From Paulinella micropora (lineage: Eukaryota > Cercozoa > Imbricatea > Euglyphida): 59,481 nucleotides of DNA. The stretch lies in assembly GCA_009731375.1 (NCBI GenBank), contig BJOX01000121.1:399127-458607 (forward strand). The letters are read 5' to 3'. The stretch's first letter is position 1. Each line of letters starts with the position of its first letter. The position numbers and the translations under genes were made by a program. Shown one piece after another: positions 37,416 to 48,836 of this stretch. Under the pieces are notes generated by a model. It worked only from the letters and a program-made list of their open reading frames with translations. It was not told the DNA's origin and searched no databases.

Positions 37416-37990
37416 CCTTGCGCTTCGCGCATTGCGTGTGAGTCACCGCCCTTGGTCGTGCCGTGTTTAGTGAACGATACCGCGTAAGTATCCGTATGGA
37501 AGAGAGGACCCGAACTGCCGTCCGCCCCCTCACCATATCCTCCGCGTCATCATCACTAATTCCATAGTGCACCAATCCCGACCGGCAGTCAATCAACGTA
37601 CTCATCTTAATGAGCTGTTTGAATCCAAACCGCAAGCATTATCAGGGCAGACATAGAACTGAATGTCATAGGACTTACTCGAGTAGAGTTCCATGGCTAA
37701 CACCATGGTTCCCCTGAGCTCTCGCCTTCCCATTCATTCCCTCTATGCCCCCCCTCATCGGCAACATAGTCCGTCCAACCACGCCTTTATTGCCGCCACG
37801 AATCTCGCCCCCGCGATATATTAAAATTAGCCAACGTATCGTTAGCCGATTATTGCATACCCACTCAAAGTTCGCAAGGTAAACCTGAGCAACCCATAGG
37901 CATCGTGTTGCGGTAGCCTCATCTCCAGGCGCAGAGTCCTTCATCGGCGGATAACACTGAGAACAAAAGTGTAGCATCATACACTCCGCT
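37360..37990 (-). pseudogene. element B protease remnant
   Basis: Broken minus-strand frames give NDTLANFNI (near 37830; the active-site block, with Leu where Gly is normal), then YDIQFYVCPDNAC (near 37650) and GFKQLIKMSTLIDCRSG (near 37615). These are collinear with the protease of element C. Several frameshifts occur. Confidence 0.55.
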
Positions 37991-38500
37991 CGCTCGGTTC
38001 GACAGCCTGCTTTTAATGCCTCCCTTAGCGGCTAAAAAGTCCGAGACTTCCAATATGCCATCATGATTGGCATATGCTTATCGAAACCGTCGAAGTTTTC
38101 CGCCTTTATTGTCTTTTCCTTCCCACGGCTCCTTCAGCTATGTCATAGCTGCCTAAAGTAACTGAAATCTGACACGCAGCCATAGATGTCCGATTGGCTT
38201 TACCGTCATGTCCCTCCATATTTATACAGTGCGTCCCACACCGTATAAATTTCAGTGACAGTCCTTCCAGCCGGCTACCATCCACCCAATTCAGTACTGT
38301 AACTTACTTTAAAATCCATAGTGACATCCTGCCACTTCCCTAGTGACTTCCAGTCACTTCCTCCTTCAAAGTTTACAGTTGAATATCAGCCAGCCGGTTG
38401 CCGAAAGAAAAGATAAGAAAAAAATTTTAATCAAAACTTATGTATTAATAACCACTCAGTCAGTCTCCTCAGTGTGACCAAACCATGTATTAACACATTT
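37991..38500. other. no gene seen
   Basis: The 5' side of element B fades out here. No gag or LTR could be recognised. AT-rich sequence leads into the minisatellite. Confidence 0.5.
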
Positions 38501-39030
38501 CCAATGCAATCCAATGCAATCCAATGCAATCCAATGCATATCCAATGCATATCCAATGCAATCCGATGCAATCCAATGCATATCCAATGCATATCCAATG
38601 CAATCCAATGCAATCCAATGCAATCCAATGCATATCCAATGCATATCCAATGCAATCCGATTCAATCCAATACATATCCAATGCAATCCAATGCAATCCA
38701 ATGCATATCCAATGCAATCCAATGCATTCCAATGCATATCCAATGCAATCCAATGCAATCCAATGCAATCCAATGCAATCCAATGCATCCAATGCAATCC
38801 AATGCATATCCAATGCATATCCAATGCAATCCAATGCATATCCAATGCATATCCAATGCATATCCAATGCATATCCAATGCATATCCAATGCATATCAAA
38901 TGCATATCCAATGCAATCCAATGCATATCCAATGCATTCCAATGCATTCCAATGCATATCCAATGCAATCCAATGCAATCCAATGCATATCCAATGCAAT
39001 CCAATGCAATCCAATGCATATCCAATGCAT
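38501..39030. repeat. minisatellite of 10-bp and 11-bp units
   Basis: About 50 units of two kinds, AATGCAATCC (10 bp) and AATGCATATCC (11 bp), mixed irregularly, with rare AATGCATTCC. Long open frames on both strands (for example runs of HWICIGYAL) are a by-product. Confidence 0.96.
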
Positions 39031-40800
39031 CGTGAGAGATAGAGAAGAAAGACATGCCCACATCCCAGATAAAAAATAAATAAGTAAAAGAGCCATGCTT
39101 TCCCTTCCACTCACAACAGGAGAGAAAAGAGAGACAACACGCAAGCTCACATCCTCCCACAGAGAGACACAATGCATGCTTCCTTCCCACAAGGCCACCA
39201 CAACAGAAAAGGAAACCGAGACACTGAAAGCACTATCTCACACGACCAGTACTGAGTACTGATTGTCGAGAAGCTACTTAACACTCTCCCCAAGACACAG
39301 TCAACAACAGTGACTGATTGCCCCCAGAGAGTGTGTCGTTCCAAATTCCCAAACTTATGAGTTCGAAAAAGGCATAGGGACTCCAATGTATTAAGACCGG
39401 AGGTCTTACCCTTTTGAAGAAAGAATCAGTACTTCAAAAGCCTTCGTTTCCTGGGTTTTTGTAGCTTTTTCAATTTTTTTAGAAAAAAATCCCGGGAACT
39501 CAATCATTTTTTGTGGTGGGTGTCGGGCCGGCCGGTCTAGGAAAAGATGTCAGAGGAAAGGGTTCCCTGAGTGCATCAGATATCTTTTACCACAAAGCAT
39601 GTTAAAGCTATCCAAGTGTATACATAGTGACCTTGAGTGTTTTTGATTACTTGTACAAAATATTTCTTGATACTTTTACTTGTAGACTACAAACCAGCTA
39701 GGAGAAAACCACATAATTTTTTTTTGTCGAAACACTAACATCTCAAATTTTGTAGCTTGAGTATTATTTCTTGCACAGATGAATAGGTGAATCGTTTTTT
39801 ACTATCATTAAACGTATTTCTCCAACTTTGTGTTATTTGTAAATGTCTGTGGAAGGCAAAAACTCAAAATCACAAAACCAGCATTTTTCTGGTTTTGGGG
39901 ACATATACATCTCAGTATTAATCAGTTTTAAGAATTTTAAGTATTGGAATCGTCTTTCACAACCATAAACTAAGCTCCACCAAAGATTTTTGTTCATTTT
40001 GCCTAGAAGCTACAAACCAAAAAGTGGGTTTTCACAACTTCACCTGTCTGACCTACACATGCCTGTACATTTTTTCCTGGACCTTTCTCCTCCAGTTTTT
40101 TTTTGTGTAATCATGTCTCACTGACATATACTTACGATAGATACAACAATATTGAAATAGAGAAGTGACTGCTTCACTCCTGGAGGCAGGCAAGTCCAAG
40201 ATGTCTGAATGTCAAAAAAGTTTTGATCAGTTTTCTTCTGGGTTTTATGTGTTTTTTCAACAAAGACTACGTAGATTTGAAGGTATAGTGTTTTAGGACT
40301 CCCCCAACCTATTTAGGAGCTGTAGGGCCGTCAATTATTTTATAAATAAATTTCTATTTGCTTGTTCAGCTGCCCTTAAGGGATTGTTTTCCGGCCGACT
40401 CTGTGTGTCTCAGAGATGTTGAAATTTTCTCAAAATTCGATCAAATTATTTATTGAGATGCATTGTATAACGTTCAATAGTTCAAAAGCTAAGAAAATAA
40501 CAAGCAAAAACAGATTCTTTAATCATAATCGCGGTTGCAAACCATTTTTTCACTACATTGAATCAGCAAAAAAATTACGGCCCGACCTGTCTTTTTGACA
40601 AAGTTTCCGAAATTTTTTCCACAAGAAATTGTGACTTTTTTACAACTTCAAATGCTTCATTTGTCAAAACTACTAAAAATAATTTAAAATCGATTGCAGA
40701 TTCTGAATCAGGGTGAACTGAAGAATTTAACTGTATATGTTTTATTATTTTTAAACAGGCCACACACTTAACTTTTTTTTCATGTTATAAAAAACATATG
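39031..40800. other. AT-rich stretch, no gene seen
   Basis: Contains homopolymer T runs and, at 39387-39413, the 27-bp palindromic motif also found at 6043-6069. No frame above about 60 codons looks coding. Confidence 0.6.
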
Positions 40801-41026
40801 GGATCTATCCGGGCTACCTAGCAAGACTATAACGCAGTATGGAAACGCACTTTAATAACTCGTATAATAAAAGAACTGACTCTTTGCCTTCCACGTCACA
40901 AACTGACTAACTTAGGTATAGGTCTTACGCATTTTCAGTTAACATTGGCATTATTGACTGTCCGGCCTATTGGCAAATCAACTACCTCAGTAACGGTGAA
41001 TCAAATTGAAATAGTAATGACCAACG
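40801..41026 (-). repeat. 3' LTR of element D
   Basis: About 226 bp, homologous to 58740-58963 with substitutions and small indels (for example CTCTTTGCC against CGCTTTGAC). It starts next to a polypurine tract. The exact ends are uncertain by a few bases and no target duplication was found. Confidence 0.75.
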
Positions 41027-41036
41027 CTCCCCCTTA
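41027..41036 (-). promoter_or_regulatory. polypurine tract of element D
   Basis: The minus strand reads TAAGGGGGAG directly before the LTR start CGTTGGTC. This fits the plus-strand primer site. Confidence 0.6.
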
Positions 41037-41291
41037 GTTATTTGTCAATATTATAACTATCGTCTTAAGTGTCTTATAGTTCTGAAGCAAATGAAAAATT
41101 TGCAAGCGCTTCCCGTAAGGGGTATCAAAAGTCACTAAAACTATATATATAGAAACGTTAGGGGTGTGAGGAAATAAGTGAAAAGAAAGGAAAGCGAGCT
41201 GTATGCGATAAAGTAAGACCGTCCTACGTTTTTCCACTTGGCACCAGAATAGTCAGGTATTCTTGCCACCAGCCACCGCGTGGCCTGATGA

Positions 41292-41639
41292 CTAATCAAC
41301 CTCTCCGCGTAGCTTATCGCAACTGTGTCCATAGCCGTCTTCTTGTTCGCCTTCTTCGACTTCCCACTGTTCATGGTCCGTATCGTCGTCCTGATCTTCA
41401 TCGTGCTCCCGAAGCTGTTCTATATCCTGTCTCGGATAGCTTCCATGTTTAAGCCTCATAAACTCCGCTCGGTTAATGCCCCATTCTGTATACTGGTCTA
41501 TGATCCGATCCCAGGGTACGGAGTCAGCCAAGACATTGATCGAAGATTCCACGGCTTCCAGTCCGGCATCGATAATACTAAACAACTCACACAAAACGAA
41601 AACAAAAACACAAAACATAGGTGAAACACCCGAAGTCAT
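41292..41639 (-). CDS. small ORF downstream of pol in element D
   Basis: 115 codons. Its ATG overlaps the pol stop as ATGA (41636-41639). After eight residues comes a hydrophobic run (MFCVFVFVLCELFSII) that could be a signal peptide or anchor. The remainder is hydrophilic and ends strongly acidic (DEDQDDDTDHEQWEVEEGEQ). No family is recognised. Its env-like position and the tight overlap suggest a real third gene, but decay elsewhere in the element leaves its state open. Confidence 0.4.
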   Translation of the reverse strand: MTSGVSPMFCVFVFVLCELFSIIDAGLEAVESSINVLADSVPWDRIIDQYTEWGINRAEFMRLKHGSYPRQDIEQLREHDEDQDDDTDHEQWEVEEGEQEDGYGHSCDKLRGEVD

Positions 41640-43442
41640 TCCGGTTCACCCGGAATGATAACAGTAAATTTGTTGAGCAAATAAGTAAACTGCTCGCGCG
41701 GTAACGGTTTAGTGAGTAAATCTCCTATCTGCTTTTTAGTTCCTACCTTTATGAACTTTATCTCTCCATCTCTCTGAAGGGTGATGAATGAAGTGTAATT
41801 CGAGAGGCAAATGTTTGGTGCGGGGTCCGAATAATCCTCTTTCACCTGCGAGAATTGTTTGCGAATTATCTTCAAAAATTTCTACTGCACCTTTTTGCGG
41901 AATTCTGAGTTCCTGTCTGACATGGCCTATTGCTAGTCCTTCTCTTATGCATTCAGCAGCTGCGTAAATTTCCGCGTCATTCGAACTAAGTGCTATCCTA
42001 CTCTGTCTTTTTGAAAGCCAACCTATTGGGTCTCCTCCCCACAAGATTATAAAACCTGTGCGAGACTTACCCGTCTTCAAACAGACTTTGTGAGCGGCAT
42101 CGGGCCACAAAGTGACCTTAGGGTAGGACATACCCTCTTGAACGGATTTTGGCCCGTTAAATGCTATACCGCGAAAAGACTTGATTAAATAGCGTATGAT
42201 TCTGCCTAACATAGCGTAAGTTACTCCCTTGTCTATGGTTTGCATGACGCTTGCAGCGTTAAGAGCTTGTTCGATATCTGGTCTTGTCATTTTGGCTAAA
42301 TAAAGCAAACTGCCTACTATACTCGGAATAGACATTTTACGCAAAGCTGCATCTTCCGACATTGCTTCCGGTGTTTGGTCTACCGCTAGGGTACTGACCG
42401 GACGAGAATTTGCGTATCCTGTCTCACGTAAAATTTGCAATTGGTACTTTCTTTGGTGCAAAACGATTCTGCCTTTCTCATGCACTATCTCTATCCCTTT
42501 GAATTCCTTCGCGACTCCTAACCTTTTGAGTGGGTAGTACCGTTCTAACGCAGACGCGACTTTATCATAAGCTTCTTTGTTAGGTGCGGAAAATATCAAA
42601 TCATCCACGTGAAATACTCCCATCATCGCTTCTCTTATAGGCTTGTCTTTCTCTACGAACATGCATAAGTCGGAGTCTAACAACCTAAATCCTAGCTTTA
42701 CTAACTTAGGGGCTAGTATGTCATACCACCTTCTACCTGCCTGAGGCGCACCATATAACGCTCCATCAACACGCAATATCATCCCCTCTTTGCCCTCTCT
42801 ATCCATTGCTTCAGGTGGGTAGGCAAATACGGGATCTTGCATGCGGGCATTTAAGTAAGCATTTTTGAAATCGATTCCATAAAGCTTATTACCGTGCCAG
42901 GCAGTTAGTTTGGCAAGCATGAGCAGTGAGCGGTGTGAGGCACAAGGGACAAACAATTGGTCAGGGTTGAAACTAACTCCTGGCTCTAACATGTCTCCTC
43001 TTAAAGCTAATCTAGACTTAACAAACTTCCTTCCGTTCTCGTCTATCTTTACTTTGTGAACCCATGTGAGCCTAACTATTTTGCTAACACCAGCCTTTTT
43101 GGCTTCGCTATAGTTCACCCATGTGTATGTCTTAAAGTCCTTAAGAGCTTGTATCTCTTTCTTCATGCCCTCTGATAACTCTTTCGCTGTCAATCCCTGC
43201 TCTGCTATCTCTTTAGGCACAAAAATGTTAAAATAAAGCAAAAGTTCATTTGGTTCATTCATGCATCTGTCATAACATAACATAGCACTCTCCAACTCTC
43301 CAGCAGGCAATACGGACTCTCCCTCACTTACATTGTACTTATTGATCTCAGAATCTAGCATCTTCTCTAGTCTGTCCTCAAACTGAACAAAGTGAGATGG
43401 CTTAGGTTGTTTTCTAACTTTTAACCTCTCTTGGGGGCACAC
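41636..43442 (-). pseudogene. element D copia reverse transcriptase and RNase H
   Basis: A 568-codon frame has the copia RT blocks VRLTWVHKVKIDENG, KLYGIDFKNAYLNA, GALYGAPQAGRRWYDIL and the catalytic FHVDDLIFSA. RNase H has LWPDAAHKV, SSNDAEIYAAAECIREG and EDNSQT. Near the end (about 41775) a direct duplication TTCATTCA shifts the frame. The true C-terminus continues in the frame 41636-41778 with VGTKKQIGDLLTKPLPREQF, the usual copia ending. Confidence 0.88.
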
Positions 43443-43724
43443 TTCTGCTTGACTATGCCTGTGCGCACTTTACTCTCCTAGCCCTCTCCGTATGTCTGCC
43501 CACTCGTCTCCCCACTCTCTTGCAAGAACTCTCACTCTCACTCCCTCTAGTTCCTGAACCTCAACTGCTTTTTCTTTTCGTTTTAGCTCACTATGCAGTC
43601 GTGATGGTGGTTGTTGTGCTTGTGGTGGTTGTTGTTGTGCCTGTCGTCTTATTCGTTTTCCTTCTTGAACTATGTTAGCTTCTGTGATCTTGTCACTCTG
43701 CTCCCATGTTCTTCCTTTACTAGG

Positions 43725-45029
43725 TTACTCACTCTCTTCATATACTCTTCTCTCATGCTGTGCTTGAGGGTCAGATGCATCTGTGAGTGCGTTTGCATGT
43801 CCCAGTCCTGTGTTGGTTGTCTGTGGGGTTGTGTCGGTGGGATGGGGTGCAGCTGTCATAGTGGTGTCGATTTCCTGTGTTGAAAAGCTATCTTGTGTTT
43901 GTGTGCGTTTGTGATCTATGCTGACTCCCCCTGTGTCCCCTCCATACTCCCCCTGTCCCTGTTGACTATCTGACTGACTAACATCATCGACATTGTCGTA
44001 TGTGTCATCGTCATGAGTCTGTGTCGTGTCCTCTTGTGTGTGGGTGGTGGTGACTTTGGTGGTGGTGGGTGTGGAATGTGTTTGTTCAACATCGACATCC
44101 TTACTCTCGCTCTCCCCCTCAGCTACATTCTCATCCCACTTGACTGTTCTTTCTGAATGTGCTTCTTTCCCTATCACGTACGGGTTAAACCGCACGTTTC
44201 TGACTCCTGTTACTACTTTTCTACCGTCCCACACTCTATACAATTCCCTAAATAAGTCATACCCTACTAGCATAACTTTCTTTCCTCTGAACTGTCCCTT
44301 TTTACCCTTGCCTGTATACATTACTCCCATGCAACCTATCGGTCTAAGGTGTCTTAAAAATGGTTTCCTTCCCAATAACTGCTCAAATGGGGACATCCCC
44401 TTCCTAGGCCCTTGGGTGGCAGGCAAAATGGTATGTAGAGTGATTGCCGAATGCTCCATCTCTGCCCAGAAAGAAATGGGCAGGTGGGCATGGTAACGCA
44501 TGGCTCTTGCGGCCCCAGCCGCAATGTCATTGGCTTTTTCAGCGATAGGGTTACCATCTTTGTCCCCCGTTGCTGAAGTTTTCCAAATAAACTGACTAGG
44601 CTTCCACCACTCTATCACCTCTTTCGGGACATCAAACTCTTGATCACATCTAATTTCTTGTACTTTGTTTCCTGTCTGTCTCTCATAAAATGCTACCGCC
44701 TGCTTAATGCAGTCAATAAATTCGTTCTTATGCGCAAGATAATAATCCTTAATAAAGAACGAGTAATCGTCCGTGACTGAAAATTTGTGTCTCTTACCGT
44801 ATATTGACCGTGCTGACCACGTTCCGGTGTCTATGTGTAATACTGCTCCTGGCTTGCTAGCTCTCTCTATCTTATTAACTTTAAACCTAGACAACTGCTT
44901 TGCCTTACCTATCATGCATGATTCGCAAAATTCTACTTTCTTCTCATCTCCTAATAGCTTTATGCCTAATGCATTTGCCAAAGCTCTCATCTTCTTAATG
45001 CTATAGTGTCCACATACATAATGGAACAA
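43725..45029 (-). CDS. element D copia integrase
   Basis: 434 codons. A zinc finger (HYVCGHYS ... CESCMIGKA) is followed by the core: HIDTGTW (first Asp), RCDQEFD (second Asp) and the glutamate region GNPIAEKANDIAAGAARAM. Then come FWAEMEHSAITLHTILP and a C-terminal region that ends in a Thr/Gln/Asp-rich tail. Family role: insertion of element cDNA into chromosomes. The frame is open, but protease upstream and RT downstream are in other frames. The linker 43443-43724 is Arg-rich and broken. Confidence 0.82.
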   Translation of the reverse strand: MFHYVCGHYSIKKMRALANALGIKLLGDEKKVEFCESCMIGKAKQLSRFKVNKIERASKPGAVLHIDTGTWSARSIYGKRHKFSVTDDYSFFIKDYYLAHKNEFIDCIKQAVAFYERQTGNKVQEIRCDQEFDVPKEVIEWWKPSQFIWKTSATGDKDGNPIAEKANDIAAGAARAMRYHAHLPISFWAEMEHSAITLHTILPATQGPRKGMSPFEQLLGRKPFLRHLRPIGCMGVMYTGKGKKGQFRGKKVMLVGYDLFRELYRVWDGRKVVTGVRNVRFNPYVIGKEAHSERTVKWDENVAEGESESKDVDVEQTHSTPTTTKVTTTHTQEDTTQTHDDDTYDNVDDVSQSDSQQGQGEYGGDTGGVSIDHKRTQTQDSFSTQEIDTTMTAAPHPTDTTPQTTNTGLGHANALTDASDPQAQHERRVYEESE

Positions 45030-45155
45030 TTCTATATCTACCTTTCTAATCGCACCAGGCTTGCAGGGATAAGACGCGCATACAGCGTTACCTCCCTGTT
45101 TTGCCCTCTGTCTGCCTACGCTTCTGTCTTTCTCTCTTGGGGTGTCCCTCCCCTT

Positions 45156-45743
45156 TTACCCCACCACATCTCTTTTCTTATTCTGTGGGGGTTCATAACG
45201 CTCATTTATTTCTAATGGAGTGTCAAATTCATCGTCCCATCTGTAAAGAAGGGTTGAAATGAGCCTACCTCTTACCAGTACGTCTTTCTCCTCTAATCTT
45301 ATGGGGTGTTTAAGTATGATTAGCTGTCCATTTTGGTGAATGATTGACCGGTGATGGGTATTATCCATCCTGCCGGTTGAGGCAATATTCACGGGTAACC
45401 TGGCGTCAAGGAGCATTGGCCTTGACAACGTAATTGGTCTACCGTGTCCATTGATACGCGTCACTCTTGCCGTCCCCTCCTGTCCTATCTCACACTCTCC
45501 ATTACCTATAATTAGCTTGACAGGAGGTACGGACTTAATGTCGTGTAACATTTCAGGGTTGCATGCTATGTCTCGGGACGACCCGCTATCCTGAACTATC
45601 GTGCTCTTTCTGTCTCGCCCCCCTTCCCCATCTAACACTAGTGCGTAATTTTGTTTGCTGTTCTTGTGTTGTGATGGTGCTGATGGTTGTGAGGTGTTGC
45701 TGCTTTGGGTTTGTGTTGGTGGATAGTGTTGTGCGTGCTGCAT
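45156..45743 (-). CDS. element D copia aspartic protease
   Basis: 195 codons. A Gln/Ser/Thr-rich head is followed by STIVQDSGSSRDIAC with the DSG active site. Then come KLIIGNGECEIGQEGTARV and RPMLLDARLPVNIASTGRM, matching the copia protease layout. It would cut Gag-Pol into parts. Confidence 0.75.
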   Translation of the reverse strand: MQHAQHYPPTQTQSSNTSQPSAPSQHKNSKQNYALVLDGEGGRDRKSTIVQDSGSSRDIACNPEMLHDIKSVPPVKLIIGNGECEIGQEGTARVTRINGHGRPITLSRPMLLDARLPVNIASTGRMDNTHHRSIIHQNGQLIILKHPIRLEEKDVLVRGRLISTLLYRWDDEFDTPLEINERYEPPQNKKRDVVG

Positions 45744-45800
45744 GTGCTAGAAACACTCCCTCTATCGCTCTCACCACATCTGTCAAGAACTCATCTAGCA

Positions 45801-46625
45801 CTAACTTTCACTCACTCTCTTTACCCTAATGCATGTTATTGTGAGTTGTTGAGCGAGCTGTTCTGTGTCTTTGAAGGTGATGATGGGTGGAGTGTTGGTG
45901 TGTGGTTGGGCTTGAGGTTTTGGACCTGTTTGTGGTGTCGGGGTTGCTGCTGCGCCTTCCCGCTGCTTCCCCTTGGCCTCCCCGGTCCCTACGGCAACAC
46001 TGGGCAGTCCGGCAGATGCCGGAATCCCACTCTTAGCGTGAGTCTTCCTGATAATGCCATGTTTCTCAAAATATTTCTTAAAATTGCCTTTCCGCGTAAA
46101 TGTCAGAAATTCCGGGTCAACATCATCATCATCCAAGCATGATGCGATTGCCATGTCATGTCTGATATCATCAGAACATTTAGAGTCATTCTCACTGTCA
46201 TAGTATGATTCCTCCATCTCTTCTTCTCCCTCTTCTTCCTCACTGCTCTCTCTTTGCATTGGTATGTCATCTGTTTACGTGACATGTGCGGATGATGCGG
46301 TGTGAGGTGTTTGTGTGGTGGAGGTGTGTTTTTGCGGTGATGTCTCTACACGCCTACTCCCCCTCACTTCCCTTTTCACTCCTTTTTGCTCACTCTCTCC
46401 CTCCCTCTGTGGACATTGGTTGGTGAATGTGGTAGTGAGGTTGTGTGGTATGACTATCCCTCTTGCTTTTGCATCCTCACGCAAACCACTCTCATCAGGG
46501 TAGTAAGGGGATTTGGGGGGACGGAGGTCTGGGCTGACAGCTAAGTCAAGTAAAGGATACTCTTTGTCCTGCTTTTTCGCATGATAGCCGCAAAATAATC
46601 CATATGTCAACCTAGAAGCTTGCAT
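45801..46625 (-). pseudogene. element D Gag-protease spacer frames
   Basis: Two minus-strand frames (46275-46625 and 45801-46259). The first has YGLFCGYHAKKQDKEYPLL. The second is strongly acidic at its start (ESSEEEEGEEEMEE), then has FTRKGNFKKYFEKHGIIRK and a Pro/Thr/Gln-rich tail. They probably form the region between the CCHC knuckle and protease. No enzyme motif. Confidence 0.45.
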
Positions 46626-46731
46626 AGCGTTTGGTCCCCCCTTGTCTTTTTCAAGAGAGATCTGACAAGAACTGTTCTTTTTATGCTTGCAGTGACACTT
46701 AAGGGACCTCGGTCTCTCTTTGCTATACCTC

Positions 46732-47404
46732 TCAATGGTTGTCAGAGATGTTTTGGGAACGGGGTTTTGACGCTGTGGGGTGTTTGTGGAGGTGTCCCTT
46801 GTTAGCTGACTCTGAGAGCGTGAGATTGGTGTGGCCCTCCGTCACTTCTATTTGTCGACAGGGGACAAACACCTGGCTCAATCTGAGGTTCCCCAGACTC
46901 GACATTCGCTCTCTGCCTGCCTCTCTCTTCGTCAGGGGTTTCCCAGGGTCGTCTGGGACATCTCCCCCCATGCAGACAAGCAAAGCGTCGCTATCTGTCT
47001 CTGTGTGCCCCTCTTGTTCCTCCTCTCTAATGAGGTTCATGTCTTTGTCCTTGAGAGACTTTTTTGTGCTTATTGTTGTGAGGTTTTCCCTTTTTCTTTT
47101 TATTATCGTTCTTGTCTTCACTCGCTTGAGTTTTCTTACGGGGTTTCTTTGCTGGGCAATACTTCTTGGTATGACCTTTCTCATTACATTCGTAACAAGT
47201 GACTTTGAGCCAACATTCTTCCTTCTTCTTGAATTTTCTGTACTTGCCCTTACCTCCTTCGTCCTCATCTCCCTTATCACCTGCTAAGAGGTTTGTCTCC
47301 CTCTTCTGCCTCGTGGCCACTGGGCTTTTCAGGTCTCTCCTTCCTCTCTTCACCTCTCCACTTATCCTTTCTCCACAACGCCCATGTGTCTCTTGCACTA
47401 TCAA
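46732..47404 (-). pseudogene. element D nucleocapsid region with CCHC knuckle
   Basis: The frame at 47027-47404 carries TCYECNEKGHTKKYCPAKK, an exact CX2CX4HX4C zinc knuckle, in a Lys-rich setting. The overlapping frame 46732-47280 continues the protein with a hydrophilic tail (for example DALLVCMGGDVPDDPGKPLT). A frameshift joins them near 47060. Role: RNA binding and packaging. Confidence 0.75.
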
Positions 47405-48188
47405 CTAAGTCGTCAAATCCTGGTCTAAGGTTGGGTAGGTTGAGTAGAGTGCTTTGAAGTTCTCTCCGTATGCGGGGTGTTTTGCAAGCTTAACAAGCAG
47501 GGCTCTTATGATGTCATCTTCATCGAATGGGTGAGTTCTGTGGCTTTCTATCTCTCCCTTCATGCAACATAATCATTCAACCATGCATCAACATTTTGTC
47601 CGGGTTTTGGATACATGTTCTCGAAAATTTACGCTTTTATGTTCTTGTTAACCCCGAAGATTGAACCGAACTTGGCCCTCACTGCCTCTATCAGCTCTAT
47701 CGGTCCTGTGACTGTCTTAGTATGTAAATATCGAACGACAACAGGATGAGAAAAAGCAACAGACAGAATGAGTTGTAGTGTTCGCATGCGCTCATAATGC
47801 TTCTTTTCTTCTGTACTACTTTCACTCTTAGTGTGTGTGCTCGTTTCGACTGTCTTCGTTTCTATGCTTCATTTTCTTTGCTCTTTTCTCTCTCCAATGT
47901 TTCTTTTGTTCGTCAGTTAGCTTCGCCCAATCCTTCGGTTTGTCTTCGGTGGGTGTCTTGCCTTCATCTTTCTTCAGCGTTTTGGGTCTCTGTCTACCCG
48001 CGTCTGACGCACTGCCTTCATCGTCAGAATCGACATCAGGGGTATCCTCTGAGTCAGGTTCATCAGGCAATTCCCTCTCCTCAATCTCCAGTGCTTTGAC
48101 TGGGTCATAAGGATATTTAACCTTTGCCTTTGCTGGGTCATCAAATGCCAGCGTGATGCACTCACCATGCCAGGCACTGATGCCCTTT
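47405..48188 (-). pseudogene. element D Gag, central part, left of the insertion
   Basis: Continues the gag frame directly after the insertion site with GISAWHGECITLAFDD and an acidic Lys/Glu-rich stretch. The frame ends at 47828. A +1 shifted frame then continues with RMRTLQLILSVAFSHPVVVR and VRAKFGSIFGVNKNIKA, broken by stops near 47635 and 47570. The layout fits the copia Gag (UBN2-type) domain. Confidence 0.62.
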
Positions 48189-48435
48189 TGTTACAATCCC
48201 CGAAGATAGCTCAATAAAAAGTCGGTAATACAACCAGACACAAATCCCCAAAAGAGAATGATGTCTCGTTATATTAGCTCAGTGAAGCCGAAAAGAAAAC
48301 GGCAACAGACCAAGGTTAAAATGGCATTAGGTCAAATCCGGCCAAACGATATTGAAAATAATGGGAAAAAACTAGGTGCACCTGACACCAGAAAAAGGGT
48401 ACTTTTTACCGGCTATCCGGGGGGTGATGCCTACA
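48189..48435 (-). repeat. 3' LTR of element C
   Basis: 247 bp, identical to 58328-58574 except for about one base (AAAAAGGGTAC against AAAAAGTGTAC). The ends on the minus strand are TGTAGGC...GTAACA. Confidence 0.93.
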
Positions 48436-48438
48436 GTA

Positions 48439-48450
48439 CCCCTTCCCGTT
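48439..48450 (-). promoter_or_regulatory. polypurine tract of element C
   Basis: The minus strand reads AACGGGAAGGGG and then TAC directly before the LTR start TGTAGGC. Confidence 0.82.
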
Positions 48451-48452
48451 TT

Positions 48453-48483
48453 TATGACGGAAATATGCAATATTTTCGTCATA
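48453..48483. other. 14-bp-arm inverted repeat beside the 3' LTR of C
   Basis: TATGACGGAAATAT and ATATTTTCGTCATA pair with one mismatch around a 3-base loop GCA. It lies just upstream of the polypurine tract in transcript direction. Confidence 0.8.
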
Positions 48484-48836
48484 TAATTGCTGATTTCTTT
48501 TCTGCACAAACGCTACGGGGTGTCGCAACTAAGTGCATTAACCCACGGATAGACGGTGCAGTGGATATATAAAACGCATACGCCAGACACGAGTCAACTA
48601 TAAATCTCCAGCCTCGTTTTTGTAAATAAAAACTCCTCCTTCCACACTTGTTGTCCCCCCCGTAACTTAATTCTGAGGCAGTATGTCAAGAACAAATAGT
48701 ATTACTATTGCAATAAAAGCAGCGTTATAATTTTTCTCCTTCTCCAAAAACACTTCCGATCAGTAAATACATTGTCTTTTAATAACATACCCTTGTATTC
48801 AATCGGTTACCTTAATATAGTACTAGGGGGCCAGAC

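Larger units (their letters stand above)
32394..37990 (-). mobile_element. element B: Ty3/gypsy pol remnant fused to the array
   Basis: A minus-strand copy of the A/C family lacking a recognisable gag and LTRs of its own. Order from right to left: protease remnant, linker domain, RT, RNase H, acidic spacer, integrase, GPY module, C-terminal domain. Its last codons run into the partial array unit at 32430, so the pol end is chimeric. Several frameshifts and stops are present. Its protein sequence is closer to C than to A in most blocks. Confidence 0.8.

Noticed and set aside
38431-39190. Frames of 170-240 codons with repeated HWICIGYAL or IQCNPMH
   Set aside because: They arise from the 10/11-bp minisatellite and occur in several frames of both strands.
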